Shown: in pieces, positions 54,912 through 64,000 of the stretch | Position numbering within the stretch: the stretch's first letter is position 1 | How the letters are laid out: each line of letters opens with the position of its first letter | Source: Triangularia verruculosa | Lineage: Eukaryota; Ascomycota; Sordariomycetes; Sordariales; Podosporaceae | NCBI GenBank assembly: GCA_033296885.1 | Contig: MU863909.1 | Span: 124,001 to 188,000, forward strand | Length of the DNA: 64,000 nt | Reading direction: 5' to 3' | Position numbers and translations under genes: made by a program | Notes under the pieces: model-generated | What the model was told of the DNA's origin: nothing | Seen by the model: the letters and a program-made list of their open reading frames with translations, nothing else | Database searches by the model: none

Positions 54912-55854
54912 GGTGACTGAGGAGTTTAGGCGATATTGTTGCCAAAGTGAATCGTATTTACAGTGATATCGGGAGATCTCGCTATGGTGCGTCGTTGTGA
55001 AGAAGCGCAGGATGTCTCTGGTTGTCAAGTGTTGGATGTTTGGGAGAAGGTGCCAAATGATGGAAAGCAGTGGAGGCCGCGGGTAGCCAAGATTATAGGC
55101 AGGGTTTCGCCTACGGGGTTAGCGACAAAGTGACCTACGCTAACGTTGGGTGTAACTCGCAGCTGGGACAAGTGCGGGGCAGCAGTTATTGAGGTCGGGT
55201 GAGAGTCAAAGACATCGATTGGTTAACAGGCTCTATCGCCCGATGTAAACCACAAACTTGGGCTCCCATAGAGTCGTTGAGTTACCTTAGGTGCCTAGGC
55301 AATTTGAGGACCGGATAGCGAGTGGAAGATCGAGATAGTCATCCGGCATGTCCCCGCTCTTTGTAGGCAACCACGCCCTTGGTTCTACCTACCACCACCA
55401 ACCCTCTCGAGAGCATTGGGATGGCATGTTTGTGTCCCAGGAATGAAAGTCAAATTTTGGTGTCAGGCTGCTGGCAGGAAGGGCACCCATAACATGGAAC
55501 TCTGCCCTGCCTCTGTTGATACCAAAGATAAACAGAGTTGTCGGCTCGGGCAAGGCTGCCCGGGTGGGTGAATGTGAGGCACCCCTCCATGATCTCCAGA
55601 GTGGGGCAGCAGGTACCAAGAGTGGGGGCACCATTGGAGAATCCCTGCTCACTAGCGACGCGGTCGTCGCGCTTTTTCCGCCTGAACGCGTTAAGTGCCT
55701 TTGGAATCGTCGACTTCAAGGTCTGTCGACAGCAACATCTACTTGACCAACTCGACTTGTTGTGATTCCCCTAATCAGTCAATAATCCTCTCAGTCATTA
55801 TATTTCGGTCCGAGGGACACTGAATTCCAACCCATATACTTTTCTTCCACCACG
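54912..55854. promoter_or_regulatory. Divergent region UBE2Z-like / RFC2
   Basis: 943 bp between divergent start codons. A TACCTTAGGTGCCTAGGC element lies near 55283-55300. Open frames around 55389-55765 on both strands lack coding character. Confidence 0.45.
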
Positions 55855-57149
55855 ATGGCCAGCTTTTTCGACCTCAAGGCCCGAAAGGCTGCCGCTGCCA
55901 ATGGGGCAGCTACCAAAGATGCTGAGAAGAAGGATGTCGCGAACACTAGAGTACAGCCATGGGTTGAGAAATAGTAAATATCCTCTCCACCATCAATAAT
56001 TTGATATTTTCACAATATTAATCTAAGTTCCTCCCAGCCGACCCAAAACTCTGAGCGACGTCACCGCCCAAGACCACACCATCACCGTCCTCCAGCGAAC
56101 ACTCCAAGCCTCCAACGTACGTTTTCTAGTCCCATCCCTAAAGCGTATCACCACCGTCCCTCCCCAGCTAACGTAACCTCTTACCCCAGCTCCCCCACAT
56201 GCTCTTCTACGGCCCCCCGGGGACAGGCAAAACATCAACCATCCTCGCCCTCGCCAAAGAGCTCTACGGACCTGAACTGATGAAATCCCGCGTCCTCGAG
56301 CTCAACGCCTCCGACGAGCGCGGCATCTCCATCGTCCGCGAGAAGGTCAAAGACTTTGCCCGCATGCAGCTGACCAACGTCTCCTCTGCCGCCTACAAAG
56401 CTAGATACCCCTGCCCACCCTTCAAGATCATCATCTTGGACGAGGCCGACTCCATGACACAGGACGCGCAAAGTGCCCTGAGAAGAACAATGGAGACATA
56501 CAGCAAGATCACACGTTTCTGCCTGATTTGCAATTACGTCACGAGGATCATCGACCCGTTGGCGTCGAGGTGTAGCAAGTTTAGGTTCAAGAGCTTGGAC
56601 CAGGGGAATGCGAAAAAGAGGCTGGAGGAGATTGCGGAGAAGGAGAAAGTTGGGTTGGAGGATGGTGCGGTGGAGGGGCTGATCGACTGTGCGGAGGGCG
56701 ATCTGAGAAAGGCGATCACTTACCTGCAGAGTGCGGCTAGACTTGTGGGCGCTGTCCAACCAGCAGGGGGGGACGCGGGGGGTGATGAGGCGATGGACGT
56801 GGATAAGAAGGCGGTCTCGGTCAAGATAGTCCAGGATATTGCGGGGGTTATTCCTGAGGACACGATTCAGAAACTGGTCAAAGCGATGAAGCCGACGACA
56901 GTAGGTGGAAATTATACGAGCATTGCAAAGGAGGTGGAGGATTTGGTCGCGGATGGGTGGAGTGCAGGGCAGGTGGTGAATCAGCTCTATCAGGCGGTGG
57001 TGTACGATGAGACGATCGAGGACGCGCAGAAGAATAAGATCCTGCTGGTGTTTTCCGAGATTGATAAGAGGCTGGTGGATGGAGCCGATGAGCATCTTTC
57101 AATTTTGGACCTGGCATTGCGGATATCGGGCATTTTGGGTGGGAGATAA
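55855..57149 (+). CDS. RFC2: Replication factor C subunit 2
   Basis: AAA+ subunit of the RFC clamp loader, which loads PCNA at primer-template junctions. Exons 55855-55973, 56038-56116 and 56190-57149 encode 385 residues. The N-terminus (MASFFDLKARKAAAANG) leads into the conserved PWVEKYRPKTLSDVTAQDH, with the Tyr codon split by intron 1. Walker A GPPGTGKT is at about 73-80, Walker B ILDEADSM near 148, the SRC motif ASRCSKFRF near 190, and sensor 2 in EGDLRKAIT. NLPHMLFYGPPGTGKTSTI and RRTMETYSKITRFCLICNYV match RFC2 rather than RFC3-5. A short acidic insertion follows around 265-280 (GGDAGGDEAMDVD). Confidence 0.94.
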
Positions 57150-57275
57150 TCAAGGGGCATCGGATATCGTATGGAATAATGTAAATTCTCACGGCGTTTT
57201 GGGCAGCAAACAGGCAAAAATACATGGTGAATGGTAAATCTTTCCGTTGCCAGTTTCTCAGCTATATAATACGAC

Positions 57276-58850
57276 TCATTCATCATTCCTCAAGAGGCCC
57301 AGATTTCCGTTCACCATGTCCCATACCGTCCCGGTCTTTGTTGAAGCTGTTGGCTCAACCATTTTACTTCCCCGGCGTGTATGCTTTCTTGTTGGGGAGC
57401 TACCCTCTGCCATCCAGATATCATCCTCCCCTTCATTTTGCGTTGCTGTCTCTCCTTCTTTCCGCCCGAGTAGGAGATCAATCTCTGCCAACGTCTGCAA
57501 CGACCCTTCCAACGCCACTTGCCCCTCCTCAATCTTCTCTGCCACCATCTCAAACGTGGCAATCTTGGCTTGCTCAGCGGCATACACCCAAGGCTTGACG
57601 CGGCCAGACACTTGAAGGTAGTCATCGTTGATGGCCGAGAGACCAGTACTGCTGGACTTTGCCCTGTTGGCGCCAGGCATAAGATGTGCCGGAATCAACT
57701 GGCTTTCCTGTGCCAAGTGATCCAAAACTGTCGTGTTCTCCTTGACCTGCTTGTTGATTGTGTTGTTCAGATGTGACTTTTGCGCGATGAGGCCTTTTTG
57801 CTCGCGGGAGAGGGCAAGGAGTTGTTCCAGGTAAGGGGTGAGAAGCTGGCCTGCTGGAGTTGTCTGAGAAGCCAAAGACTCGTCCTGAGAGTTTTGCTCT
57901 TCTGGTTTAAGGGGTCTGATGTCTGGCTTTGGGTGTTGGCTTATGAGATCGAGAAGGGATTTGCGAGCTTCGAGGTATTGGTTGTATTTCTCTTTGATAC
58001 TGGCAAGCTGGGCGTCCATATTGATCGGTTCGTTGACGGAGGCGCGGCTGACGCGGAAACGGTTATCTGGACTACTTGGGGGGTGGTCGGCGCCGTCTCC
58101 TGAAGCTTTGGAGAGTTCGGCTTCGATCCAGCTGATGAGTTCTATCCTTGTTTTGTTGAGGGCTTCAAGTTTGGCGCTGTCGGGGGTAGTTTCGGGGCGG
58201 GTGGTGGACTGTGATTTGACTCTATCAAGGGCCTGTTCTTCTTTTTTGAGGAGGAGCTTCGCTTTGAAGACGTGCTTTTCTAGTTGGTCGTTCAAGTCCT
58301 TGAGGTGAGCCTTGGTGCTGGCGTTGTCCAGTGTCATGGATGAGACAAGCTCTTTGGGAACGTTGGGTAGAGGCCGACTGTCCCGGAAAATCTCCTTCGG
58401 GTTCATGAAGTCTGGTGATGCTGCTGGCTTTTGGCTCAACTGTATCAGATGCTTTTCGATTGCCCCCAACCTCTCACGTTTCTTTTCGAGACTGATGATC
58501 GCCAGATGTTCCTGCAGACGTTCTAAGCCAGCCTCATCCGAGCCACTGGGCTCTTCTGGCTCGTCTGTGCGATCCTCTTGGGCGGTATATTTCTTGAATT
58601 CTTCACGAGCTTTGATGTTCGCGTTCAATGCTTCCAGATATTGCCGGTAAAGACCTTGAGTAGAGGAAGCTGAGCCAGGCTTCTGAGTATTGACAAGAGC
58701 CAGGGGTTCGTAGACAGATCCATCCTTGAGACTCGAGTCCAGATGTAGTGCTAGTATTCGCCGAATATGTGCTGCTTCTTCGCGCGGTCTGATATAAGGA
58801 TCGAGTACCCTTTGTATGGTTGTGAGGGTATCGCCAGTTGGGCTCGGCAT
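57276..58850 (-). CDS. Coiled-coil protein of unknown function
   Basis: Single-exon gene, 524 residues from the ATG at 58850 (MPSPTGDTLTTIQRVLDPYI). It is dominated by predicted coiled coil: about 75-150 (QEHLAIISLEKKRERLGAIE), 175-265 (AHLKDLNDQLEKHVFKAKLL), 285-345 and 360-450. A short N-terminal segment (IRPREEAAHIRRILALHLDS) is less repetitive, and the C-terminus is Thr/Ser-rich. No catalytic motif is visible. Structural roles in cytoskeleton, kinetochore or spindle pole would fit such a composition, but I cannot assign one. Its stop codon is only 126 bp from the RFC2 stop codon, transcribed toward it. Confidence 0.82.
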   Translation of the reverse strand: MPSPTGDTLTTIQRVLDPYIRPREEAAHIRRILALHLDSSLKDGSVYEPLALVNTQKPGSASSTQGLYRQYLEALNANIKAREEFKKYTAQEDRTDEPEEPSGSDEAGLERLQEHLAIISLEKKRERLGAIEKHLIQLSQKPAASPDFMNPKEIFRDSRPLPNVPKELVSSMTLDNASTKAHLKDLNDQLEKHVFKAKLLLKKEEQALDRVKSQSTTRPETTPDSAKLEALNKTRIELISWIEAELSKASGDGADHPPSSPDNRFRVSRASVNEPINMDAQLASIKEKYNQYLEARKSLLDLISQHPKPDIRPLKPEEQNSQDESLASQTTPAGQLLTPYLEQLLALSREQKGLIAQKSHLNNTINKQVKENTTVLDHLAQESQLIPAHLMPGANRAKSSSTGLSAINDDYLQVSGRVKPWVYAAEQAKIATFEMVAEKIEEGQVALEGSLQTLAEIDLLLGRKEGETATQNEGEDDIWMAEGSSPTRKHTRRGSKMVEPTASTKTGTVWDMVNGNLGLLRNDE

Positions 58851-59542
58851 TGCGGTGAGATGTGAGTTGTAAGTTGTGCGCTGTAAGATGGAAATCAAAA
58901 TTGTAAGCCACAAGCGAGAGTAATGGCTGTAAGATTGGTCCAGTAACCTCTCAAAAGAAACTCTTCAATAGCTTCTTTAGCAAAGTGTGTTGGGCAGATT
59001 CGTGAATAACTTCGTCGTATTATCTCAAGGTGTTAGTAGGTGTAGATACCGGCTGCCCGCTGTTAGGGAGGGTCGCTGATGAGGCAGTGGGGATTCCTAG
59101 CTTTAGCAGCAATGCAGGGGCCATCAGTGGCTGCGTACCAGTGAGGACATGCTGAGCTGCAGTTTACTTTGCAAGCAGAGACCAATCAGATGCCGTCGCG
59201 GGACAGCCTAAAAATTTCCCACTTGGAGGACGGCGCAATGCAGCTTCAACTTTCAGACGCGAGCAGCGCGACTGCTATTTTTTACCACACTCAAGTCCTC
59301 AACAACGTGCGATTTGCATCGTCCACCCACCACGAATTCAGTCATTTGATGCAGCACTCGAATGCGTATTTCTTTAATCTGTTTTAGAAGGACCCAAGTC
59401 TGGTTTGGGGCGGGGTCGGGTTGATTTGGTTGTCGCCACAGACAGGTTTCGGCGCAGCGACGACCAAGACAAATAATTTCGAGAACACCACCTCACCTCG
59501 TCGAATTCTCCGCTGGACATCCATCTCTCACCAACCGCCAAT
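58851..59542. other. Divergent intergenic region, coiled-coil gene / BRR2
   Basis: 692 bp between divergent start codons; expected to hold both promoters. No specific site was recognised. Confidence 0.45.
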
Positions 59543-62500
59543 ATGTCCGACTATCAGCGCGATGTGTCGCAGTACAAGTACTCGGCCATGTCCAACCTGG
59601 TCCTCCAGGCGGACCGTCGGTTTGTCACCAGACGAACAGACGAGGCCACAGGTGATCCAGAGTCCCTCGCTGGACGCCTCTCCATCAAGGACATGGGCGC
59701 TCGTGTAGCCCGCGATTCGGCCCCGAAAACGAAAAAGACTAGTGCCATGCCCAATGTTGAGCGGGGAGATGTACAAGAAGGCGCTGATATCCTCCAACAC
59801 TTGAAGGACAAGAAGAAGAAGGGCAAGGCCGAGACCCGCGGTGGGGGTATTCTTGCAAGCACCGACATGATCGAGGGCATCATCTATCGACCACGAACAC
59901 AGCCGACACGGGACGCCTTCAACCTGATCTTGACTATTGTGGCCGAGCATCTCGGCGATCTCCCTCATGACACAGTGCGCAGCGCGGCGGACGCTGTGCT
60001 GGAGTTTCTCAAAGACGATGATCTCAAGGATTTCGACAAGAAGAAGGAAATTGATGGGATATTGGGCGAGTCTATGGATCCGAAACAGTTCAACGAGCTA
60101 GTAAATCTTGGGAAAAAAATCACGGATTATGATGCGCAAGACGATGACGACGAGGAAATGGGTGACGCCAGACCGGATGTCGATGATGAAATTGATGGCC
60201 GCCAAGGTGTTGCGGTCAACTTTGAGAACGACGAAGACGATGATGGCATGGTAGATGTCGTAAGGGACGAGTCTTCATCGGAAGACGAGGACGAGGATAT
60301 TGACGGTGAGGATCGGCCAGAGCTGCAGGAGGTTGCCGAGGGCGGGGAGGCCGGGATTGATCGGGACGAGGAGGAGGCGGGCTTGGTTGATGGAGAAGCC
60401 ATGATCATTGAATCAGCGCCCAATGGGAAAGACAAGTCTGAGGAGAAGAACTTTGTGCTGGCCCGCGATATTGACGCGTACTGGTTACAGCGACAGATTG
60501 GCCGCCTTTACCCCGATGCTCATACTCAGCACGACAAGACCTCGCTGGCGCTCAAGATTCTTTCGGGAGAGCCGGATGAACCAGGTGGCGAGGAGAAGCA
60601 GCTTCGAGATATTGAAAATGACCTCATGGAGCTCTTTGACTACGAGCATCACGAGATTGTGCAAAAATTGATCGAGAATCGGGAAAAGGTTGTATGGCTT
60701 ACACGACTAGCCAGAGCAGAGAGCCAGGAGGAGAAGGACACAATCGAAAGAGAGATGGCCTCTGAAGGTCTGCGGTGGATTCTGGACGAACTTCATGGCA
60801 AGTCCAAGGATGACCAAAAGAAGCCAAAGATGGAAATCAAGATGGACATCGACTCTGGCGCCTTTGCCGACGGCAAGCCCTCGAAGCAAGAAAAGTCCGA
60901 TGGCCAGTTGGTTGGCGGTCTTCAGCCCAGGAAACTAATCAACCTGGAGAATCTTATTTTCGATCAAGGCAACCATCTCAACACCAACCCCAAGGTCAGG
61001 CTACCAGAAGGCACCACAAAACGGACTTTCAAGGGCTACGAAGAGATCCACGTACCGCCACCGAAGAAACGCAACGACCCTAGCGATCTGAACATTCCCA
61101 TCTCTGAGATGCCGGAGTGGGCTCAGCTTCCATTCAGCACGACCAAGTCTCTCAACAAGATTCAGTCCAAGTGTTATCCAACTGCATTCAATGACGATGG
61201 CAACATGCTGGTCTGTGCCCCAACCGGTTCCGGTAAAACCAACGTTTCGATGCTCACCATTCTCCGAGAGATTGGTAAGAATCGGAACGAGAGGGGTGAA
61301 ATCGACCTTGACGCCTTCAAAATTGTCTACATTGCTCCTTTGAAGGCCCTTGTCCAGGAACAGGTCGGCAATTTTGGCAAACGTCTGGAACCATATGGCA
61401 TCAAGGTTTCTGAATTGACTGGCGACCGGCAGCTCACCAAGCAGCAGATCTCTGAGACGCAGATTATTGTCACGACGCCTGAGAAGTGGGATGTCATCAC
61501 CAGAAAGGCTACGGATATCTCTTACACAAACTTGGTCCGCTTGATTATTATTGATGAAATCCATCTTCTTCACGATGACCGTGGCCCGGTCCTGGAGAGC
61601 ATTGTAAGCAGGACGATTCGCAAGACCGAGCAGACTGGTGAGCCGGTCCGTATTGTCGGTCTTTCTGCCACTTTGCCAAACTACAAGGATGTCGCAAGCT
61701 TCCTACGCGTTGATATGACCAAGGGCTTGTTCCACTTCGACGGCTCATTCCGGCCATGCCCTCTCCGTCAAGAGTTCATCGGTATCACCGAGAGGAAGGC
61801 CATCAAGCAGCTCAAGACGATGAATGATATCACCTACACCAAGGTCATTGAGCATGTTGGTACCCATCGCAACCAGATGTTGATTTTTGTTCATTCAAGA
61901 AAAGAAACGGCGAAGACAGCAAAGTACATCCGCGACAAGGCTTTGGAAATGGACACCATCAATCAGATTCTCAAGCACGATGCTGGTACTCGAGAGGTGC
62001 TTAGCGAAGCGGCAAATGCGGTCAACAACACAGATCTCAAGGATATCCTACCCTACGGATTTGGTATCCATCACGCTGGTATGAGCCGAGCTGATCGTAC
62101 TGATGTTGAGGATCTCTTCTCCAGTGGCCATATTCAGGTCCTGGTCTGCACGGCCACTCTTGCTTGGGGTGTCAACTTGCCCGCTCATACAGTCATCATC
62201 AAGGGCACTCAGGTGTACTCTCCAGAAAAGGGTAGCTGGGTTGAACTGAGCCCTCAAGATGTCTTGCAGATGCTTGGCCGTGCCGGTCGACCGCAGTTCG
62301 ATACCTATGGTGAAGGTATCATTATCACCACACAGGGAGAGATGACCTACTACCTTTCGCTTCTCAACCAGCAGTTGCCAATCGAGAGTCAGTTTGCCAG
62401 CAAGCTCGTCGACAATCTCAATGCCGAAATTGTCTTGGGCAACGTTCGAAGCCGCGATGAGGGCGTGGAATGGCTTGGTTACACTTACCTCTTCGTCCGC

Positions 62501-64000
62501 ATGCTTCGCTCTCCTGGCCTGTACAGTGTTGGCGCAGAATATGAGGATGATGAGGCGCTAGAGCAGAAACGTGTTGATTTGATACACTCAGCGGCGACTG
62601 TCCTCAAGAAGTCAAACCTGATCAAATACGACGAAAAGACTGGCAAGCTTCAGTCTACTGAGCTTGGTCGTATCGCCTCCCATTACTACATCACCAATCC
62701 CTCCATGGACACCTACAACAAGTTGATCCAGCCATCGATGAACGATGTGGAACTCTTCCGCGTCTTTGCGCAGAGTGGCGAGTTCAAGTACATCCCAGTT
62801 CGTCAAGAGGAAAAGCTTGAACTGGCGAAGCTTCTTGCTCGGGTCCCGATTCCGGTCAAGGAGAGTATTGAGGAACCAACTGCCAAGATCAATGTTCTTC
62901 TTCAGGCTTACATCTCTCGCCTACGTCTGGATGGCCTTGCGCTGATGGCTGACATGGTATATGTCACTCAGTCTGCTGGCCGTATCCTTCGCGCCATCTT
63001 CGAAATCACGTTGAGGAAGGGCTGGGCTTCTGTTGCCAAACTGGCACTCAATCTGTGCAAGATGGCTGAGAAGAGGATGTGGCCAACCATGTCTCCTCTG
63101 AGACAGTTCCCTACCTGCCCCGCCGAGATCGTCCGCAAGGCCGAGAGGATAGAGGTGCCCTTCAGCAGCTATCTTGACCTTGACCCCCCCCGCATGGGTG
63201 AATTGCTCGGCATGCCCAAGGCCGGCAAGACTGTCTGCGCCCTCGTAGCCAAGTTCCCTCGAGTTGAAGTTGAGGCCAACGTGCAGCCCATGACTCGCTC
63301 CATGCTTCGAGTTGAGTTGACTGTTACTCCCAATTTTGAGTGGGACGTCGACGTCCATGGCTTATCCGAGAGCTTCTGGATCGTGGTTGAGGACTGCGAC
63401 GGCGAGGACATCCTCTTCCATGACCAGTTTATTCTTCGCAAGGACTATGCCGAGTCTGATGCGAATGAGCACATTGTCGAGTTCACTGTACCCATCACTG
63501 AGCCGATGCCGCCAAATTATTTTATCTCGGTCATCTCGGATCGGTGGATGCATTCCGAGACTCGTCTACCAGTGTCGTTCCAGCAGCTTATTCTGCCAGA
63601 GCGGTTCCCACCACACACTGAGCTTCTCGATCTGCAACCACTGCCAGTCACCGCCTTGAAGGCCAAAGACTATGCCGCTCTGTATCCTGACTGGACGCAG
63701 TTCAACAAAATCCAGACACAAACCTTCAATTCGCTGTACGGTACTGACAACAACGTTCTCGTAGCGGCCCCCACCGGCAGCGGCAAGACTGTTTGTGCCG
63801 AGTTTGCCTTGCTTCGCCACTGGAACAAACAAGACTCTGGACGGGCAGTTTACATTGCCCCGTTCCAGGAACTTGTGGATCTGCGCTATCAGGATTGGCA
63901 GAAGCGGTTCGCCAACCTCAGAGGAGGGAAGGACATCGTTAAGCTGACAGGCGAAACCACCGCTGATCTGAAGCTTCTTGAGCAGGGTGATTTGATCTTG
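59543..64000 (+). CDS. BRR2: U5 snRNP helicase BRR2, 3' end beyond right edge
   Basis: Ski2-like RNA helicase that unwinds U4/U6 during spliceosome activation and acts again in disassembly. From the ATG at 59543 the frame is open without intron to the edge (1486 residues of an expected ~2200). Order: plug/PWI-containing N-terminal region with acidic low-complexity segments (about 205-290), then helicase cassette 1 with Walker A APTGSGKT near 560 and DEIHLLHDDRGP near 672. SATLPNYKDV, HHAGMSRADR, VCTATLAWGVNLPAH and QMLGRAGRPQFD follow. The first Sec63 domain with VPVKESIEEPTAKINVLLQ comes next, then the start of cassette 2 (VAAPTGSGKTVCAEFALLRH, near 1409). The N-terminal YQRDVSQYKYSAMSNLVLQA matches the family. 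Confidence 0.97.
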   Translation, partial: MSDYQRDVSQYKYSAMSNLVLQADRRFVTRRTDEATGDPESLAGRLSIKDMGARVARDSAPKTKKTSAMPNVERGDVQEGADILQHLKDKKKKGKAETRGGGILASTDMIEGIIYRPRTQPTRDAFNLILTIVAEHLGDLPHDTVRSAADAVLEFLKDDDLKDFDKKKEIDGILGESMDPKQFNELVNLGKKITDYDAQDDDDEEMGDARPDVDDEIDGRQGVAVNFENDEDDDGMVDVVRDESSSEDEDEDIDGEDRPELQEVAEGGEAGIDRDEEEAGLVDGEAMIIESAPNGKDKSEEKNFVLARDIDAYWLQRQIGRLYPDAHTQHDKTSLALKILSGEPDEPGGEEKQLRDIENDLMELFDYEHHEIVQKLIENREKVVWLTRLARAESQEEKDTIEREMASEGLRWILDELHGKSKDDQKKPKMEIKMDIDSGAFADGKPSKQEKSDGQLVGGLQPRKLINLENLIFDQGNHLNTNPKVRLPEGTTKRTFKGYEEIHVPPPKKRNDPSDLNIPISEMPEWAQLPFSTTKSLNKIQSKCYPTAFNDDGNMLVCAPTGSGKTNVSMLTILREIGKNRNERGEIDLDAFKIVYIAPLKALVQEQVGNFGKRLEPYGIKVSELTGDRQLTKQQISETQIIVTTPEKWDVITRKATDISYTNLVRLIIIDEIHLLHDDRGPVLESIVSRTIRKTEQTGEPVRIVGLSATLPNYKDVASFLRVDMTKGLFHFDGSFRPCPLRQEFIGITERKAIKQLKTMNDITYTKVIEHVGTHRNQMLIFVHSRKETAKTAKYIRDKALEMDTINQILKHDAGTREVLSEAANAVNNTDLKDILPYGFGIHHAGMSRADRTDVEDLFSSGHIQVLVCTATLAWGVNLPAHTVIIKGTQVYSPEKGSWVELSPQDVLQMLGRAGRPQFDTYGEGIIITTQGEMTYYLSLLNQQLPIESQFASKLVDNLNAEIVLGNVRSRDEGVEWLGYTYLFVRMLRSPGLYSVGAEYEDDEALEQKRVDLIHSAATVLKKSNLIKYDEKTGKLQSTELGRIASHYYITNPSMDTYNKLIQPSMNDVELFRVFAQSGEFKYIPVRQEEKLELAKLLARVPIPVKESIEEPTAKINVLLQAYISRLRLDGLALMADMVYVTQSAGRILRAIFEITLRKGWASVAKLALNLCKMAEKRMWPTMSPLRQFPTCPAEIVRKAERIEVPFSSYLDLDPPRMGELLGMPKAGKTVCALVAKFPRVEVEANVQPMTRSMLRVELTVTPNFEWDVDVHGLSESFWIVVEDCDGEDILFHDQFILRKDYAESDANEHIVEFTVPITEPMPPNYFISVISDRWMHSETRLPVSFQQLILPERFPPHTELLDLQPLPVTALKAKDYAALYPDWTQFNKIQTQTFNSLYGTDNNVLVAAPTGSGKTVCAEFALLRHWNKQDSGRAVYIAPFQELVDLRYQDWQKRFANLRGGKDIVKLTGETTADLKLLEQGDLIL

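Noticed and set aside
56235..57095. 286-codon minus-strand frame opposite RFC2
   Set aside because: Antisense shadow of a strongly conserved AAA+ gene.
30084..64000. Functional splicing gene cluster (PRP5 and BRR2)
   Set aside because: The two helicase genes are about 26 kb apart with unrelated genes between, so co-location is probably coincidence.

Overview
The window is nuclear DNA of a filamentous ascomycete, most likely a Sordariomycete and probably close to Sordariales. The evidence is about 50-55 % GC, compact genes with GTRNGT donors and CTAAC/CTGAC branch points, introns mostly of 50-150 bp, and fungal-type proteins (DUF2417 family, LIM-RhoGAP, Zap1/ZafA-type zinc-finger factor, mitochondrial HMG protein). 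No transposon, rRNA, tRNA or CRISPR array was recognised, and I saw no obvious RIP damage. The species assignment is inference.

Layout. 1-10 kb: a minus-strand gene running off the left edge with four CxxC pairs, STT3 oligosaccharyltransferase, a divergent pair of large-subunit ribosomal proteins (eL35/uL29 and eL6), and the Golgi SNARE Gos1. 9.8-13 kb: divergent ATP10 (F0 assembly) and the E2 subunit of branched-chain 2-oxoacid dehydrogenase. 13-22.5 kb: two long gene-poor stretches (3.2 and 5.4 kb) with G-tracts and simple repeats, separated only by a gluconokinase gene. 22.4-30 kb: dipeptidyl peptidase III, a zinc-finger regulator and a small probably lipidated protein. 30-40 kb: DEAD-box splicing helicase PRP5, a mitochondrial HMG-box protein, an unknown fungal protein and ERG26. 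41-52 kb: a three-LIM RhoGAP (LRG1 type), a DUF2417 membrane protein and two unknown proteins. 53-64 kb: a tandem-UBC E2-like protein, RFC2, a coiled-coil protein and BRR2, which runs off the right edge.

These are mostly housekeeping genes: ER N-glycosylation, ribosome, Golgi transport, mitochondrial respiration and branched-chain amino-acid catabolism, sterol synthesis, splicing, replication. Apart from shared divergent promoters I see no functional cluster and no secondary-metabolite or defence island. I did not find a clear new system. The most unusual items are at gene-structure level: a two-UBC-domain protein assembled through 22-nt and 12-nt exons, a DPP3 with an in-frame mitochondrial-type N-terminal extension, two frame-preserving stop-free introns inside PRP5, a GC-AG intron in ERG26, a DUF2417 protein whose nucleophile elbow lacks Ser, and the four-CxxC protein at the left edge.

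All exon structures were derived by hand from reading frames and splice consensus. No alignment or database search was run, so family names rest on recognised motifs.
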